A stretch of 64,000 nucleotides of DNA, taken from positions 620,001-684,000 of the forward strand of contig NZ_VLLB01000001.1 in the NCBI RefSeq assembly GCF_007830455.1, read 5' to 3'. The translations under genes and the position numbers were made by a program. This DNA comes from Pseudoduganella lurida (lineage in GTDB: Bacteria > Pseudomonadota > Gammaproteobacteria > Burkholderiales > Burkholderiaceae_D). A model generated the notes under the pieces. It made no database searches and was not told the origin of the DNA. It was given only the letters and a program-made list of their open reading frames with translations. Within the stretch, counting starts at the first letter, position 1. Each line of letters starts with the position of its first letter. Shown piece by piece: positions 50,740-59,557 of the stretch.

Positions 50740-50846
50740 GATGTCTCCGGCGCCTTCATGACGACATGATGATAGCGCAGGCCGCAAACTTGGCGCGCAT
50801 ACTTAAGAACTTACATGAGGTTTTCGCGACAGTTGCAGATTGCCAG

Positions 50847-51686
50847 TCAGTCCAGGTCGGCAGCGCTGTGCCGCTCCGGCACCTGCTCCTCCGGCGCGCC
50901 GCGCAGGCGGTTGACGCGGCGGCCCCGCGCCACGGCCGGCCGGGCCGCCAGCTCGTCGGCCCAGCGCCGCACGTGGCGGTAGTCCTGCACCGCCAGGAAC
51001 TCGCCCGCCTCGTACAGGTTGTCGATCACCAGGCAGCCGTACCACGGCCAGATCGCCATGTCGGCGATGGTGTACTCGTCGCCGGCCACGTAACGGTGCG
51101 TGGCCAGCTGGCGGTCCAGCACGTCGAGCTGGCGCTTCGCTTCCATCGCATAGCGGTCGATCGGGTACTGCAGCTTCACGGGTGCGTATGCATAGAAGTG
51201 GCCGAAGCCGCCCCCCACGAACGGCGCGGAGCCCATCTGCCAGAACAGCCAGTTCAGCACCTCGGCGCGGGCCGGCTGGGTAGCGGGCAGGAAGGCGCCG
51301 AATTTCTCGGCCAGGTAGACGAGGATGGAACCGGATTCGAACACGCGCACCGGCGCGGCGCCGCTGCGGTCGACCAGCGCCGGGATCTTCGAATTCGGAT
51401 TGATATCGACGAAGCCGCTGGAGAACTGCGCTCCCTCGCCGATCCTGATCAGCCACGCATCGTATTCGGCGCCTGCATGGCCGAGGGCCAGCAGCTCTTC
51501 GAGCAGGATCGTGACCTTCTGGCCGTTCGGCGTGCCCAGCGAATACAGCTGCAGCGGGTGTTCGCCGACCGGCAGCGCCAGGTCATGGGTGGGGCCGGCC
51601 ACGGGCCGGTTGATGCTGGCGAACGTGCCGCCGGATGTCGTGGGCGCCCATACCGCGGGCGGCACATAGTTCGTGTCCTGACTCAT
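50847..51686 (-). CDS. yghU: Glutathione S-transferase family protein, YghU type
   Basis: A 279-residue protein with an N-terminal extension (VPPAVWAPTTSGGTFASINR), a thioredoxin fold (PLQLYSLGTPNGQKVTILLE, then NPNSKIPALVDRSG and RVFESGSILVYLAEKFG) and the alpha-helical C-terminal domain (YTIADMAIWPWYGCLV). This is the pattern of YghU, a glutathione transferase that binds two glutathiones and shows disulfide-bond reductase activity. CAGGAGAT is eight bases before the ATG. It stands alone between a small gene and a GH2 gene and has no evident link to sugar use. Confidence 0.92.
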   Translation of the reverse strand: MSQDTNYVPPAVWAPTTSGGTFASINRPVAGPTHDLALPVGEHPLQLYSLGTPNGQKVTILLEELLALGHAGAEYDAWLIRIGEGAQFSSGFVDINPNSKIPALVDRSGAAPVRVFESGSILVYLAEKFGAFLPATQPARAEVLNWLFWQMGSAPFVGGGFGHFYAYAPVKLQYPIDRYAMEAKRQLDVLDRQLATHRYVAGDEYTIADMAIWPWYGCLVIDNLYEAGEFLAVQDYRHVRRWADELAARPAVARGRRVNRLRGAPEEQVPERHSAADLD

Positions 51687-51793
51687 GCGCAGATCTCCTG
51701 TTCGGGTTCCGGCCGCGCCACCGGCGCAGCCACGAGGACCGCCAGTGTGGCATGGCTGACAAAGTTCTGCAGGCCGCGGCCCGAAATGCCGCC

Positions 51794-54700
51794 TTACTGG
51801 TCGTAGCTGTGCAGGAACGGGCGGAAGATATCCGTGGCGCCGGCAGCGCCGAACCAGCGCGTCAGGGGTGCCGGCCAGGCGTCGTCCAGCGGCAGCAGCG
51901 TGAAGCTGCCGGCCACCCGCGTCGGGTGGGCGCCCAGCGGCAGCGTCGTCTCGGGCGCCGTGCCCTTGTTGCCCAGCCCGGCGATCAGCGCGTTGTGGCT
52001 GAGGAGCGCGCCCGCACCGGACCGTTCGACGGCCACATCGGCCGGCGCGCTTGCGAGCGCGAAGCCGGCGCCGGCGGCCGTCGTCAGCAGCGCCAGCGAC
52101 GTGCCGCGGCGGTTGCCCTGGAAGCGCAGGTCGGTCCGGTGCAGGTGGAACAGGCCGAACTCATTCAGCCGGTCCTTGCCGGGATAGCCCGCATACGGGC
52201 CCTGGCCGATCCAGCGGAACTCGTCCAGGCCCGCCGGGGCGACGAGCGACAGGCCCGCCTCGGACAGTGTGCCGGCCTTGGCCTCCACGGTGAACTCGTA
52301 GCGCACCGCGATCGCACCGCGTGCATCGATGGCGAGCTGGTACCCGCCCCGGTATCCTTCGGCCGGCAGGTCGGACCGCGGCCACCGGCCCGACACGGCG
52401 ATGCGCACGCCGCCCGCTTCCTGCGTCACCTGCACGACCGGGGCATCGATGCGGTCCAGCGTGGATGGGAGCCACAAGCCAGTTTTTTTGCTGCCCAATT
52501 CCTCCGCCATCGTCGGCCTGCGGCCGCTGTGCGGCACGATGCCGGCCACCAGATCGCGGCCGGCGCGGTCGCGGATCGTCACGGCGCCGGAAGCGCGTGC
52601 CACTGTCAATGTCCATTGCGGCAGCGCGACGCGGATCGCGCCTGCCGCTTCCGTCACGACGGGCGCCGCGCCGGCGGATGCCGCAAGAACCGGTGCCGCG
52701 CTGGCGGATCCCGCAAGAATTGGTGCCGCGCCGGCGGATCCCGCAAGAACCGGTGCCGCACCCGCGGCACCCGCCAGCAGCGCCGCGAAGTCCGGCGCGC
52801 GGCCTGGCCCCAGTTGCACGGTCCGTTCGGTGATCTGCGTACCCTGCCCGTCGAGGACGCGCAACGCCAGCGCCAGCACATCGTCACCCGCATCGGCCGG
52901 CACGTCCACCGGCAGCTGCAAGGTCTGCGTCTGGCGCGCCGCGGCCTGCAAGGGCAGCTCGCCCTGCCCGATGGCCCGGCCATTGCGCTGCAGCGCCCAG
53001 GCCAGGCGCATGCCGGCCAGCGAGCGGAAATCGTGGCGGTTTTCCACCGTCAGCGCGACGTCCTGCCGGCCGGGCTTCACCTCGGTGGACACCGCCGCAA
53101 TCTGCACCGGCGCGTACACCTTGCGCATCTGCCAGTAATCCGTCTGCGGCGTGCGGTCGGCATACACCACGCCATCCGCGCCATCCAGGCCATGCGTGTC
53201 GTAATGACGGAAGCGGTCCAGCCACACCAGCTGCGTGGGCCGATCCGGATCGACGGGCGCCGCGGCGGTGCGCAGGATGCCCTGGTCCATGAAGTGCCAG
53301 ATCGAGCCGCCGGCAAACACGGGATGGCGCCAGATCAGCTCCCACTGGTCCTGGAGGCGGTCCGTCGCCAGCCCCAGCGCATGCGCATACTCGGTGAAGA
53401 TGGCCGGATGCTTCAGCGTCCGAGCGTACTCCGCGATGCGCTCGTTGACGGGGTAGTGCGGCGCGTGGATGTCCACCCAGTCGGGAATGCGCCGGTAATT
53501 CGCGGCGAAATAGCTGCCCACCTTCGGATACGTGATCGGGCGCGTGGGATCGAGCCGCTTGGCGATCCTCCCCGCTTCCAGCTCCACCTCCGTGATCGGA
53601 TTCTCGTTGCCGATGCTCCAGACCAGCACGGAGGCGTGATTGCGGTCGCGGCGGATGGTCGGCTCGACGCGGCCCAGGATGTTGGCGCGGTAGTCCGGCC
53701 TGTCCAGGTTCTTGTCGCCGTAGCCGATCGCCACCTCGTCCATCACGTACAGCCCCAGCTCGTCGCACAGGTCCAGCAGCTCGCGCGCCGGCGGATAGTG
53801 CGAGGTGCGCACGTAGTTCACGTTCGCCGCCTTCATCAGCAGCAGGTCGCGTTTCATCTGCTCGCGCGTGATGGCGCGGCCGGCGAGCGGATCGAGATCG
53901 TGGTGGTTCACGCCGCGCAGCTTGATCGGTCGCCCGTTCAGGCGCAGCACGGCGCCGGCGATCGAGATCTCGCGCAGCCCGACGCGCTGTTCCACGGTCT
54001 GCAGCACCTTGCCGCGCGCCGTCACGGTCAACTGCAGGCGGTACAGCGACGGCGTTTCGGCCGTCCACAGTGCGGGCTTCGTCACGCGCAGGATGCCGGC
54101 GTGCTGCAGATCCCCCCTGCGCGGCAAGTCAACCTCGCCGACCGTGCGGCCATCCGGCGCGACGAGGGTCGCGCGCACCTCGCCATCGGCGCGGCTCACC
54201 GTGGCATCGACCGCGAAGACGGCGCTGCCGTCCGCGGTCAGCGTGGTCCTGGTTGCGAGGTCCGTCAGATGGGTGGCCGGCACCGCAAACAGCTGCACGG
54301 GCCGGTAGATGCCGGACAGCGACCAGTCGTCGTTCAGGTCGAATTCCACGCCGTGGGGCCGCGTGAGCACTTTTACCGCCAGCACGTTATCCGCGCTGCC
54401 CTTCGCCAGCAGCGCCGTGACATCGAAGGTGTGCCGGTTGAAGGCGCTGGCCGAGGAAGCGCCGGCGCGCCGGCCGTTCACCCATACCTCGTAGCCGAAC
54501 GCGACGCCCTCGAAGCGCAGGAACACGCGCTGGCCCTGCCAGCCGGCAGGCACGCGGAAGGTGCGGCGGTACAGGCCGATCCCTTCCTTCAGGTCGTCGC
54601 CGTACTGCGGCTCGGCGAAACCCTTCAGCTCCCAGTTGGCGGGCACCGGGATGGTCGGCCACGCGGAGGCATCGAACCGTGGTTCCATGAATGCGGCATC

Positions 54701-54871
54701 GGTACCGGCCACCCCGCCGGCAATGTACCGGAACGACCAGTCACCATCGAGAGAGCGGGACAGCGCGGGCGAGGACGACGCCAGCGCAGGCGAGGACGAC
54801 GCCAGCGCGTCGACCGCCAGGGCGGATGGGGACAGGGCCGCGGCCAGCACGGCAATCGACAGGAATTTCAA
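51794..54871 (-). CDS. Secreted glycoside hydrolase family 2 beta-galactosidase (large form)
   Basis: About 1025 residues. Sugar-binding domain about 35-210 (PVPANWELKGFAEPQYGDD), Ig-like domain, TIM barrel from RGVNHHDLDPLAGRAI, acid/base Glu about 423 in WSIGNENP, nucleophile Glu about 494 in IFTEYAHA. The C-terminal part follows the beta-galactosidase small-chain domain with FRWIGQGPYAGYPGKDRLNE. Two repeat expansions: ALASSSP twice near residue 30, and a ten-residue repeat (GAAPVLAGSA type, 52651-52770) in a linker. I prefer a TTG start at 54871 (LKFLSIAVLAAALSPSALA), which is a proper signal peptide with GAGGA seven bases upstream, over the GTG at 54898. The sugar kinase gene lies about 135 bases upstream on the same strand. 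Confidence 0.86.
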   Translation of the reverse strand: MKFLSIAVLAAALSPSALAVDALASSSPALASSSPALSRSLDGDWSFRYIAGGVAGTDAAFMEPRFDASAWPTIPVPANWELKGFAEPQYGDDLKEGIGLYRRTFRVPAGWQGQRVFLRFEGVAFGYEVWVNGRRAGASSASAFNRHTFDVTALLAKGSADNVLAVKVLTRPHGVEFDLNDDWSLSGIYRPVQLFAVPATHLTDLATRTTLTADGSAVFAVDATVSRADGEVRATLVAPDGRTVGEVDLPRRGDLQHAGILRVTKPALWTAETPSLYRLQLTVTARGKVLQTVEQRVGLREISIAGAVLRLNGRPIKLRGVNHHDLDPLAGRAITREQMKRDLLLMKAANVNYVRTSHYPPARELLDLCDELGLYVMDEVAIGYGDKNLDRPDYRANILGRVEPTIRRDRNHASVLVWSIGNENPITEVELEAGRIAKRLDPTRPITYPKVGSYFAANYRRIPDWVDIHAPHYPVNERIAEYARTLKHPAIFTEYAHALGLATDRLQDQWELIWRHPVFAGGSIWHFMDQGILRTAAAPVDPDRPTQLVWLDRFRHYDTHGLDGADGVVYADRTPQTDYWQMRKVYAPVQIAAVSTEVKPGRQDVALTVENRHDFRSLAGMRLAWALQRNGRAIGQGELPLQAAARQTQTLQLPVDVPADAGDDVLALALRVLDGQGTQITERTVQLGPGRAPDFAALLAGAAGAAPVLAGSAGAAPILAGSASAAPVLAASAGAAPVVTEAAGAIRVALPQWTLTVARASGAVTIRDRAGRDLVAGIVPHSGRRPTMAEELGSKKTGLWLPSTLDRIDAPVVQVTQEAGGVRIAVSGRWPRSDLPAEGYRGGYQLAIDARGAIAVRYEFTVEAKAGTLSEAGLSLVAPAGLDEFRWIGQGPYAGYPGKDRLNEFGLFHLHRTDLRFQGNRRGTSLALLTTAAGAGFALASAPADVAVERSGAGALLSHNALIAGLGNKGTAPETTLPLGAHPTRVAGSFTLLPLDDAWPAPLTRWFGAAGATDIFRPFLHSYDQ
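52651..52770. repeat. 30-bp in-frame tandem repeat within a GH2 linker
   Basis: Copies start at about 52651, 52681, 52711 and 52741 (CCGCAAGAACCGGTGCCGCG type). They encode on the minus strand ten-residue units of the GAAPVLAGSA kind. The array lengthens a flexible linker between the Ig-like and the small-chain domain of the GH2 enzyme. Near-identity of the copies suggests recent expansion. Confidence 0.8.
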
Positions 54872-55006
54872 GCGGGATCCTCGCGGGCAACGGGCCACGC
54901 GGCAAGGGGCCGTGGCGACACGCGATTATGGGGCGCGGCCGCCAGGAAAGGAGCTGCCCCGCCGGCCGCCGCCGCAAACGCTCGCGATGTTGATCGGTCG
55001 GCCCGG

Positions 55007-55894
55007 TCAGCCCTCGCGCGGCGGGATGGCGCCCCGGTGCGCCAGCTTGGCGGCGGCCACGCGGTTGGCCAGGGCCGCCGCATCGGGCGGTGCGAGGCCG
55101 CGCAGGAAGGCCGTCAGGTAGGCGCCATTGAAGGCATCGCCCGCCCCGGTGGTATCGACCACCCGGGCCGGCGCGGCCGGCACCACGTGGCGCTCGCCTT
55201 CGTGAAACACCTCGCAGCCGGCCTCGCCGTGCTTGACGACGGCGTGGCGCACCAGGTGCTGCGGCGCGCCGGGCAGCACGTCGGCATCGGCCGGCAGGCT
55301 GGGGAGCAGGATGTCGACGAACGGCAGCAGCTCCACGCAGGCGGCATGCGCCGCGGCCGCACCGGACCACAGGCGCGGCCGGTAGTTCGGGTCGTAGGCC
55401 ACCAGCACGCCGTGCTTGCTGGCGTACCGCGCGGCGGCCAGCGTGGCGGCACGGGCCGAGGGCGAGATCGCCTGCGTGATCCCGGACAGCAGCACGCAGC
55501 GCGCCGAGGCGATGAAGGCCTCGTCGATATGCGCTGCGTCCAGCGTCGATGGCGCACTGCCGGCCCGCCGGTACGTGAACGAGCGCTCGCCATGCGCATC
55601 GAGGGAGATGAAGTACACGCCGTTCTCGCCGGGCACGAGCGGCGCCTGGCTCACGTCGACGCCTTCGTTCTGCCACGCGGCACGCAGGCCGGCGCCGAAC
55701 GGATCGTCGCCCACGCGCGTGACGAAGGCGGTGCGCCCGCCCTGCCGCGCGGCCGTCACGAGCGCATTGAGCGTATCGCCGCCGCAGCCTTTCCGGAATG
55801 CGGTGGCCGTGGCCAGCGGCTCGGTGGCATGGAACTCCACCATGCATTCGCCGATGGCGATCAGGTCGAAGCGGCGTTCGGGGGCTGCGGTCAT
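55007..55894 (-). CDS. PfkB family sugar kinase, 2-keto-3-deoxygluconate kinase-like
   Basis: A 295-residue ribokinase-fold enzyme. FDLIAIGECMVEF opens the fold, KGCGGDTLNALVTAAR is the substrate-side glycine motif, and VVDTTGAGDAFNGAYL is the PfkB signature 2 with the catalytic Asp. GECMVEF and YDPNYRPRLW are typical of KdgK and related keto-sugar-acid kinases, so phosphorylation of 2-keto-3-deoxygluconate or a similar acid is likely. GAGAGGAAC precedes the ATG. It is divergent from the GH2 gene at 56034 and followed on its own strand by another GH2 gene; a perfect palindrome lies before its start. Confidence 0.87.
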   Translation of the reverse strand: MTAAPERRFDLIAIGECMVEFHATEPLATATAFRKGCGGDTLNALVTAARQGGRTAFVTRVGDDPFGAGLRAAWQNEGVDVSQAPLVPGENGVYFISLDAHGERSFTYRRAGSAPSTLDAAHIDEAFIASARCVLLSGITQAISPSARAATLAAARYASKHGVLVAYDPNYRPRLWSGAAAAHAACVELLPFVDILLPSLPADADVLPGAPQHLVRHAVVKHGEAGCEVFHEGERHVVPAAPARVVDTTGAGDAFNGAYLTAFLRGLAPPDAAALANRVAAAKLAHRGAIPPREG

Positions 55895-55917
55895 CGTCGT
55901 TCCTCTCGGGGCAATCC

Positions 55918-55929
55918 GTTAACGTTAAC
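55918..55929. promoter_or_regulatory. Palindromic operator candidate between divergent sugar genes
   Basis: GTTAACGTTAAC is a perfect 12-bp palindrome with the central CG of LacI/GalR-family operators, 24 bases upstream of the kinase ATG and about 105 bases before the divergent GH2 ATG. A single bound repressor could control both directions. No lacI-type gene is in the window. Confidence 0.55.
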
Positions 55930-56033
55930 ACCATTTCCGGTGGCCGGCCAGTGCCGCGCGGCGCTGCGCCCCGACGCGATGCCGGGTCCTTGCTCAACTT
56001 GTTGACCACTTCGCACCCGACCGCAACGGCATA

Positions 56034-59000
56034 ATGCGCTATTTTCACCCCCTCCTGCCGCCGATGCCGATCTCCCTGCCCCGTTTTGCGCTGGCCACCA
56101 GCCTGCTGCTGGCCGCCGCCCTGCCCCTGCACGCCGCCGACACGCTGGACCTGTCCGGCACCTGGCGCTTCGCGCTCGACCGCGCCGACGAAGGCGCGCG
56201 TGCCGGCTGGGCCACGCAGCCCCTCGAGGAAAGCATCGCGCTGCCGGGCATCCTGAACGCGCAGGGCAAGGGCGACGAGATCGGCACCACCACGCCCTGG
56301 GTGCTGTCGCTGTACGACAAGGACTGGAACCTGCGCGAGGACTACAAGGCCTACGCGCAGCCCGGCAAGGTGAAGGTGCCCTTCCTGTCGCAGCCACCGC
56401 GCCACTATCTCGGCGCTGCCTGGTACCAGCGCGACGTGACGGTGCCGTCGAACTGGCGCGGCAAGCGGGTGGTGCTGCACCTGGAGCGCCCGCGCTGGGG
56501 CTCCACCGTGTGGGTCGATGGCCGCGAGATCGGTTCGCAGAAAAGCCTGGTGGCCGAACATGCGTACGACCTGGGCTTCCTGCCGCCGGGCCGGCACGTC
56601 GTCTCGGTGCGGGTCGACAGCCGCATGCTGATGAAGTACCGCCCGGATTCGCACAGCGTGTCCGACTCGCTGGGCATGAGCTGGAACGGCATCATCGGCA
56701 AGGTCCAGTTGCAGGCCACGTCGCCCGTCTACATCGACGATGCCCAGGTCTATCCGAACGTGGCGGACCGCACCGTGCGCGTGAAACTGCGCATCGGGAA
56801 TGCCGGTGGCAAGGCCGGGGGCGGCACCATCAGCGCCAACGGCCGGAAGATACCCGTGACCTGGGCGGCCGATGGCGGGGGCGCGGAATTCACCGTGCAG
56901 TACCCGCGCGATGCGGCCACCTGGGACGAATTCAATCCGGCGCTGCAGACCCTGCAGCTCGCGCTGTCCGGCCCCGCCGCGAAGGACGGCCGCACGGTGC
57001 GCTTCGGCTTCGTGCAGATCCGCGCGCAGGGGCAGCAGATGCTGGTCAACGGCCGCCCCGTGTTCATGCGCGGCACGCACCACGGCGGCGACTTCCCGCT
57101 GACCGGCTATCCGCCCACGGACGTGGCGTACTGGAAGAAGATCTTCGCGATCAACAAGGCCTGGGGTATCAACCACATGCGCTTCCACTCGTTCAATCCG
57201 CCGGAAGCGGCGTTCCAGGCGGCCGACGAGGTGGGCATCTACCTGCAGCCGGAACCGGGCATGTGGAACGACGTGTCGCCCGGCACGCCGATGGAGGCGA
57301 TGCTGTACGAAGAGACGGAGAAGATGATCCGCGCCTACGGCAACCACCCGTCCTTCCTGCTGCTGAGCCCCAGCAACGAGCCGAAGGGCAAGTGGAAGGA
57401 GGCCTTCGACAAGTGGATCGTCCACTACCGCCTGGCCGATCCGCGCCGCCTGTACACCAACGGTACGGGCCACACGGAGCCGAACGTGCCGGACGTGGAC
57501 AAGGGCACCGACTATCTGGCCATCCAGCGCATCGGCCCGAAACCGCTGCGCAACAAGACGGGCTGGTTCGGCCGCGATTACTCCGCCTCGCTGGAAGGCA
57601 TCACGGTGCCCGTGCTCGGCCACGAGACGGGCCAGTGGGTGGCCTATCCCGACTATTCGATCATCGGCAAGTTCACGGGCTACCTGCAGCCGGGGAACTA
57701 CGAGATCTTCCGCGACTCCGCCCGCGCCCACGGCGTGCTGGACAAGAACCGCGACTTCGCGCTGGCCTCCGGGGCCTGGCAGCTGGCCTGCTACAAGGAG
57801 GAAGTGGAAGCGGCGCTGCGCACGCGCGGCATGAGCGGCTACCAGTTGCTGGACCTGCACGACTACCTGGGCCAGGGCACCGCGCTGGTGGGCCTGCTCG
57901 ACACGTTCTGGGAATCGAAGGGCTATGCCACGCCAGAGGCGTTCCGCCGCTTCAACGGGGAGACGGTGCCGCTGGCCCGCGTGACGCGCCTGGTGCTGAC
58001 GTCGGCCGACACGCTCGACGTGCCGGTGGAAATCGCCCACTACGGCAAGGCTGCGCTGACGGGCGTGCGGCCCACCTGGCGCATCGTCGATGCGGGCGGC
58101 ACTGCCGTTGCCGGTGGCAGTCTCGACACGACCGACATCGCCACGGGCGGGAACACGCAGCTGGGCCGCATTCGCCTGCCGCTGGCGGGCTTGCCGGCCC
58201 CGGCGAAATACCGCCTCGTCGTCGGCATCGCCGGTCACAAGGAGATCGAGAACGACTGGAACTTCTGGCTGTATCCGGACCGCGTGGCGGACAAGGTGCC
58301 GCAGGACGTACTGATCACGCACGCCTGGCCCGAGGCGGAAGCGCGGCTGGCTGCCGGCGGCAAGGTGCTGTATATCCCCCGCAAGGCGGACCTGGACTGG
58401 ATGTCGCCGCCACTGGCCGACGTGCCCGTGTTCTGGAACCGGCTCATGAACCCGGGCTGGAGCCGCATGCTGGGTCTCTGGATCGACACGAAACATCCGG
58501 CGCTGGCCGGCTTCCCGACGGACGCGCACTACGACTGGCAGTGGGCCGAGCTGGCCACGCAGGCGCGCGGCATGAACCTGGCCAACCTGCCGCCCGGCCT
58601 GCAGCCGATCGTGCAGCCCATCGACGACTGGAACCGCAACTACAAGCTGGGACTGCTGTGGGAAGCCCGGGTCGGCAAGGGCCGGCTGGTGGTGTCGACC
58701 GCCGACCTGGTCTCGCAGCTCGACGAACGCGTGGTGGCGCGCCAGCTGCGCAAGTCGGTGCTCGACTACATGGCCGGCAGCGGCTTCGCGCCCCGCACCG
58801 CCATCGAGCCGGCCGCCATGCGCGCCGCACTGTTCGACACGCGCGTGATGAAGAAGCTGGGTGCCCAGGCCAGCGGCTGGCCCGATGCGGCCCGCACCGT
58901 CGACGGCGATCCGAACACGTATGCGCTGCTGGCACCGGCCAGGGATGCTGCCCCCAATTCTCCTCGCCCGCAACCGGAACTGACCATCGCCTTCCCGGCC

Positions 59001-59387
59001 GCCGTGCCGTTCGACGGCCTGGTGCTGATGCCGCGCCAGAACCATCGCGACCACGAGGGCGACGTGCGGGAATGGCTGGTCCAGGCGAGCGACGACGGCA
59101 AGGCGTGGCGCGACGTGAAGCGTGCCACGCTGGGCTCCACCTTCGACCCGCAGACGGTGCGCTTCGATGCGGCCGTGACGGCCCGCTGGCTGAAGCTGAC
59201 GGCGCTGTCCGGCTTCGGTGCCGACCGCGCGATCGCGCTGGCCGACGTGGCCGTGTCCTACACGGGCAAGCCCCTGCCGGACGAAGCGGGCGAACTGGAA
59301 TACCAGCGCTCCCGCTCCAGCAGCGTGGATGTCGACGAGGCGGGCATGGACGACCGCCGGCCGCGGCCGCCGAAGCCGGCGCGCTGA
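56034..59387 (+). CDS. Secreted GH2-like glycoside hydrolase with C-terminal F5/8-type domain
   Basis: An 1117-residue protein with signal peptide within 1-34 (LATSLLLAAALPLHAA). The sugar-binding domain contains DTLDLSGTWRFALDRADEGA. The barrel begins FMRGTHHGGDFPLTGYPPTD; predicted acid/base is Glu about 449 in LSPSNEPKGK and nucleophile Glu about 531 in VLGHETGQW. Residues about 930-1085 form a discoidin/F5-8 type C carbohydrate-binding domain (RTVDGDPNTYAL; EWLVQASDDGKAWRDV). The polar tail ends RPRPPKPAR. It differs from the other three GH2 proteins in barrel motifs, so specificity is probably distinct. A second in-frame ATG at 56064 is an alternative start; neither has a strong Shine-Dalgarno. 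Confidence 0.82.
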   Translation: MRYFHPLLPPMPISLPRFALATSLLLAAALPLHAADTLDLSGTWRFALDRADEGARAGWATQPLEESIALPGILNAQGKGDEIGTTTPWVLSLYDKDWNLREDYKAYAQPGKVKVPFLSQPPRHYLGAAWYQRDVTVPSNWRGKRVVLHLERPRWGSTVWVDGREIGSQKSLVAEHAYDLGFLPPGRHVVSVRVDSRMLMKYRPDSHSVSDSLGMSWNGIIGKVQLQATSPVYIDDAQVYPNVADRTVRVKLRIGNAGGKAGGGTISANGRKIPVTWAADGGGAEFTVQYPRDAATWDEFNPALQTLQLALSGPAAKDGRTVRFGFVQIRAQGQQMLVNGRPVFMRGTHHGGDFPLTGYPPTDVAYWKKIFAINKAWGINHMRFHSFNPPEAAFQAADEVGIYLQPEPGMWNDVSPGTPMEAMLYEETEKMIRAYGNHPSFLLLSPSNEPKGKWKEAFDKWIVHYRLADPRRLYTNGTGHTEPNVPDVDKGTDYLAIQRIGPKPLRNKTGWFGRDYSASLEGITVPVLGHETGQWVAYPDYSIIGKFTGYLQPGNYEIFRDSARAHGVLDKNRDFALASGAWQLACYKEEVEAALRTRGMSGYQLLDLHDYLGQGTALVGLLDTFWESKGYATPEAFRRFNGETVPLARVTRLVLTSADTLDVPVEIAHYGKAALTGVRPTWRIVDAGGTAVAGGSLDTTDIATGGNTQLGRIRLPLAGLPAPAKYRLVVGIAGHKEIENDWNFWLYPDRVADKVPQDVLITHAWPEAEARLAAGGKVLYIPRKADLDWMSPPLADVPVFWNRLMNPGWSRMLGLWIDTKHPALAGFPTDAHYDWQWAELATQARGMNLANLPPGLQPIVQPIDDWNRNYKLGLLWEARVGKGRLVVSTADLVSQLDERVVARQLRKSVLDYMAGSGFAPRTAIEPAAMRAALFDTRVMKKLGAQASGWPDAARTVDGDPNTYALLAPARDAAPNSPRPQPELTIAFPAAVPFDGLVLMPRQNHRDHEGDVREWLVQASDDGKAWRDVKRATLGSTFDPQTVRFDAAVTARWLKLTALSGFGADRAIALADVAVSYTGKPLPDEAGELEYQRSRSSSVDVDEAGMDDRRPRPPKPAR

Positions 59388-59400
59388 GCGCCACATGAAA

Positions 59401-59436
59401 GGCGCTCATGTTCCCAGATATGGGAGCATGAGCGCC
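59401..59436. terminator. Long perfect hairpin after the GH2-like gene
   Basis: GGCGCTCATG and CATGAGCGCC pair fully, and inside them TCCCA / TGGGA pair around GATA. The hairpin lies 14 bases after the stop codon. No T run follows on the plus strand, so it may stabilise the 3' end rather than terminate by itself. Confidence 0.5.
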
Positions 59437-59557
59437 GGTCAACCTGAACCGGCCCATCGCGCCCATGTGTGCGCCGCTTCACGCAGCCGGCGCATCGAAA
59501 AAGTGCCGGGCGGTGTGGCGGGTCTATAGTCGTTTCATCGACATTGGAGACCGAGCC

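Noticed and set aside
51635..56005. 1456-residue frame on the plus strand
   Set aside because: Antisense shadow of the GH2 and kinase genes.
54741..59396. 1551-residue frame on the minus strand
   Set aside because: Antisense shadow of the GH2-like gene. It also contains an out-of-frame copy of the kinase region.
59401..59436. Confident rho-independent terminator
   Set aside because: The stem is perfect but no T run follows on the plus strand and only three T on the minus strand, so it is kept only as a hairpin of moderate confidence.
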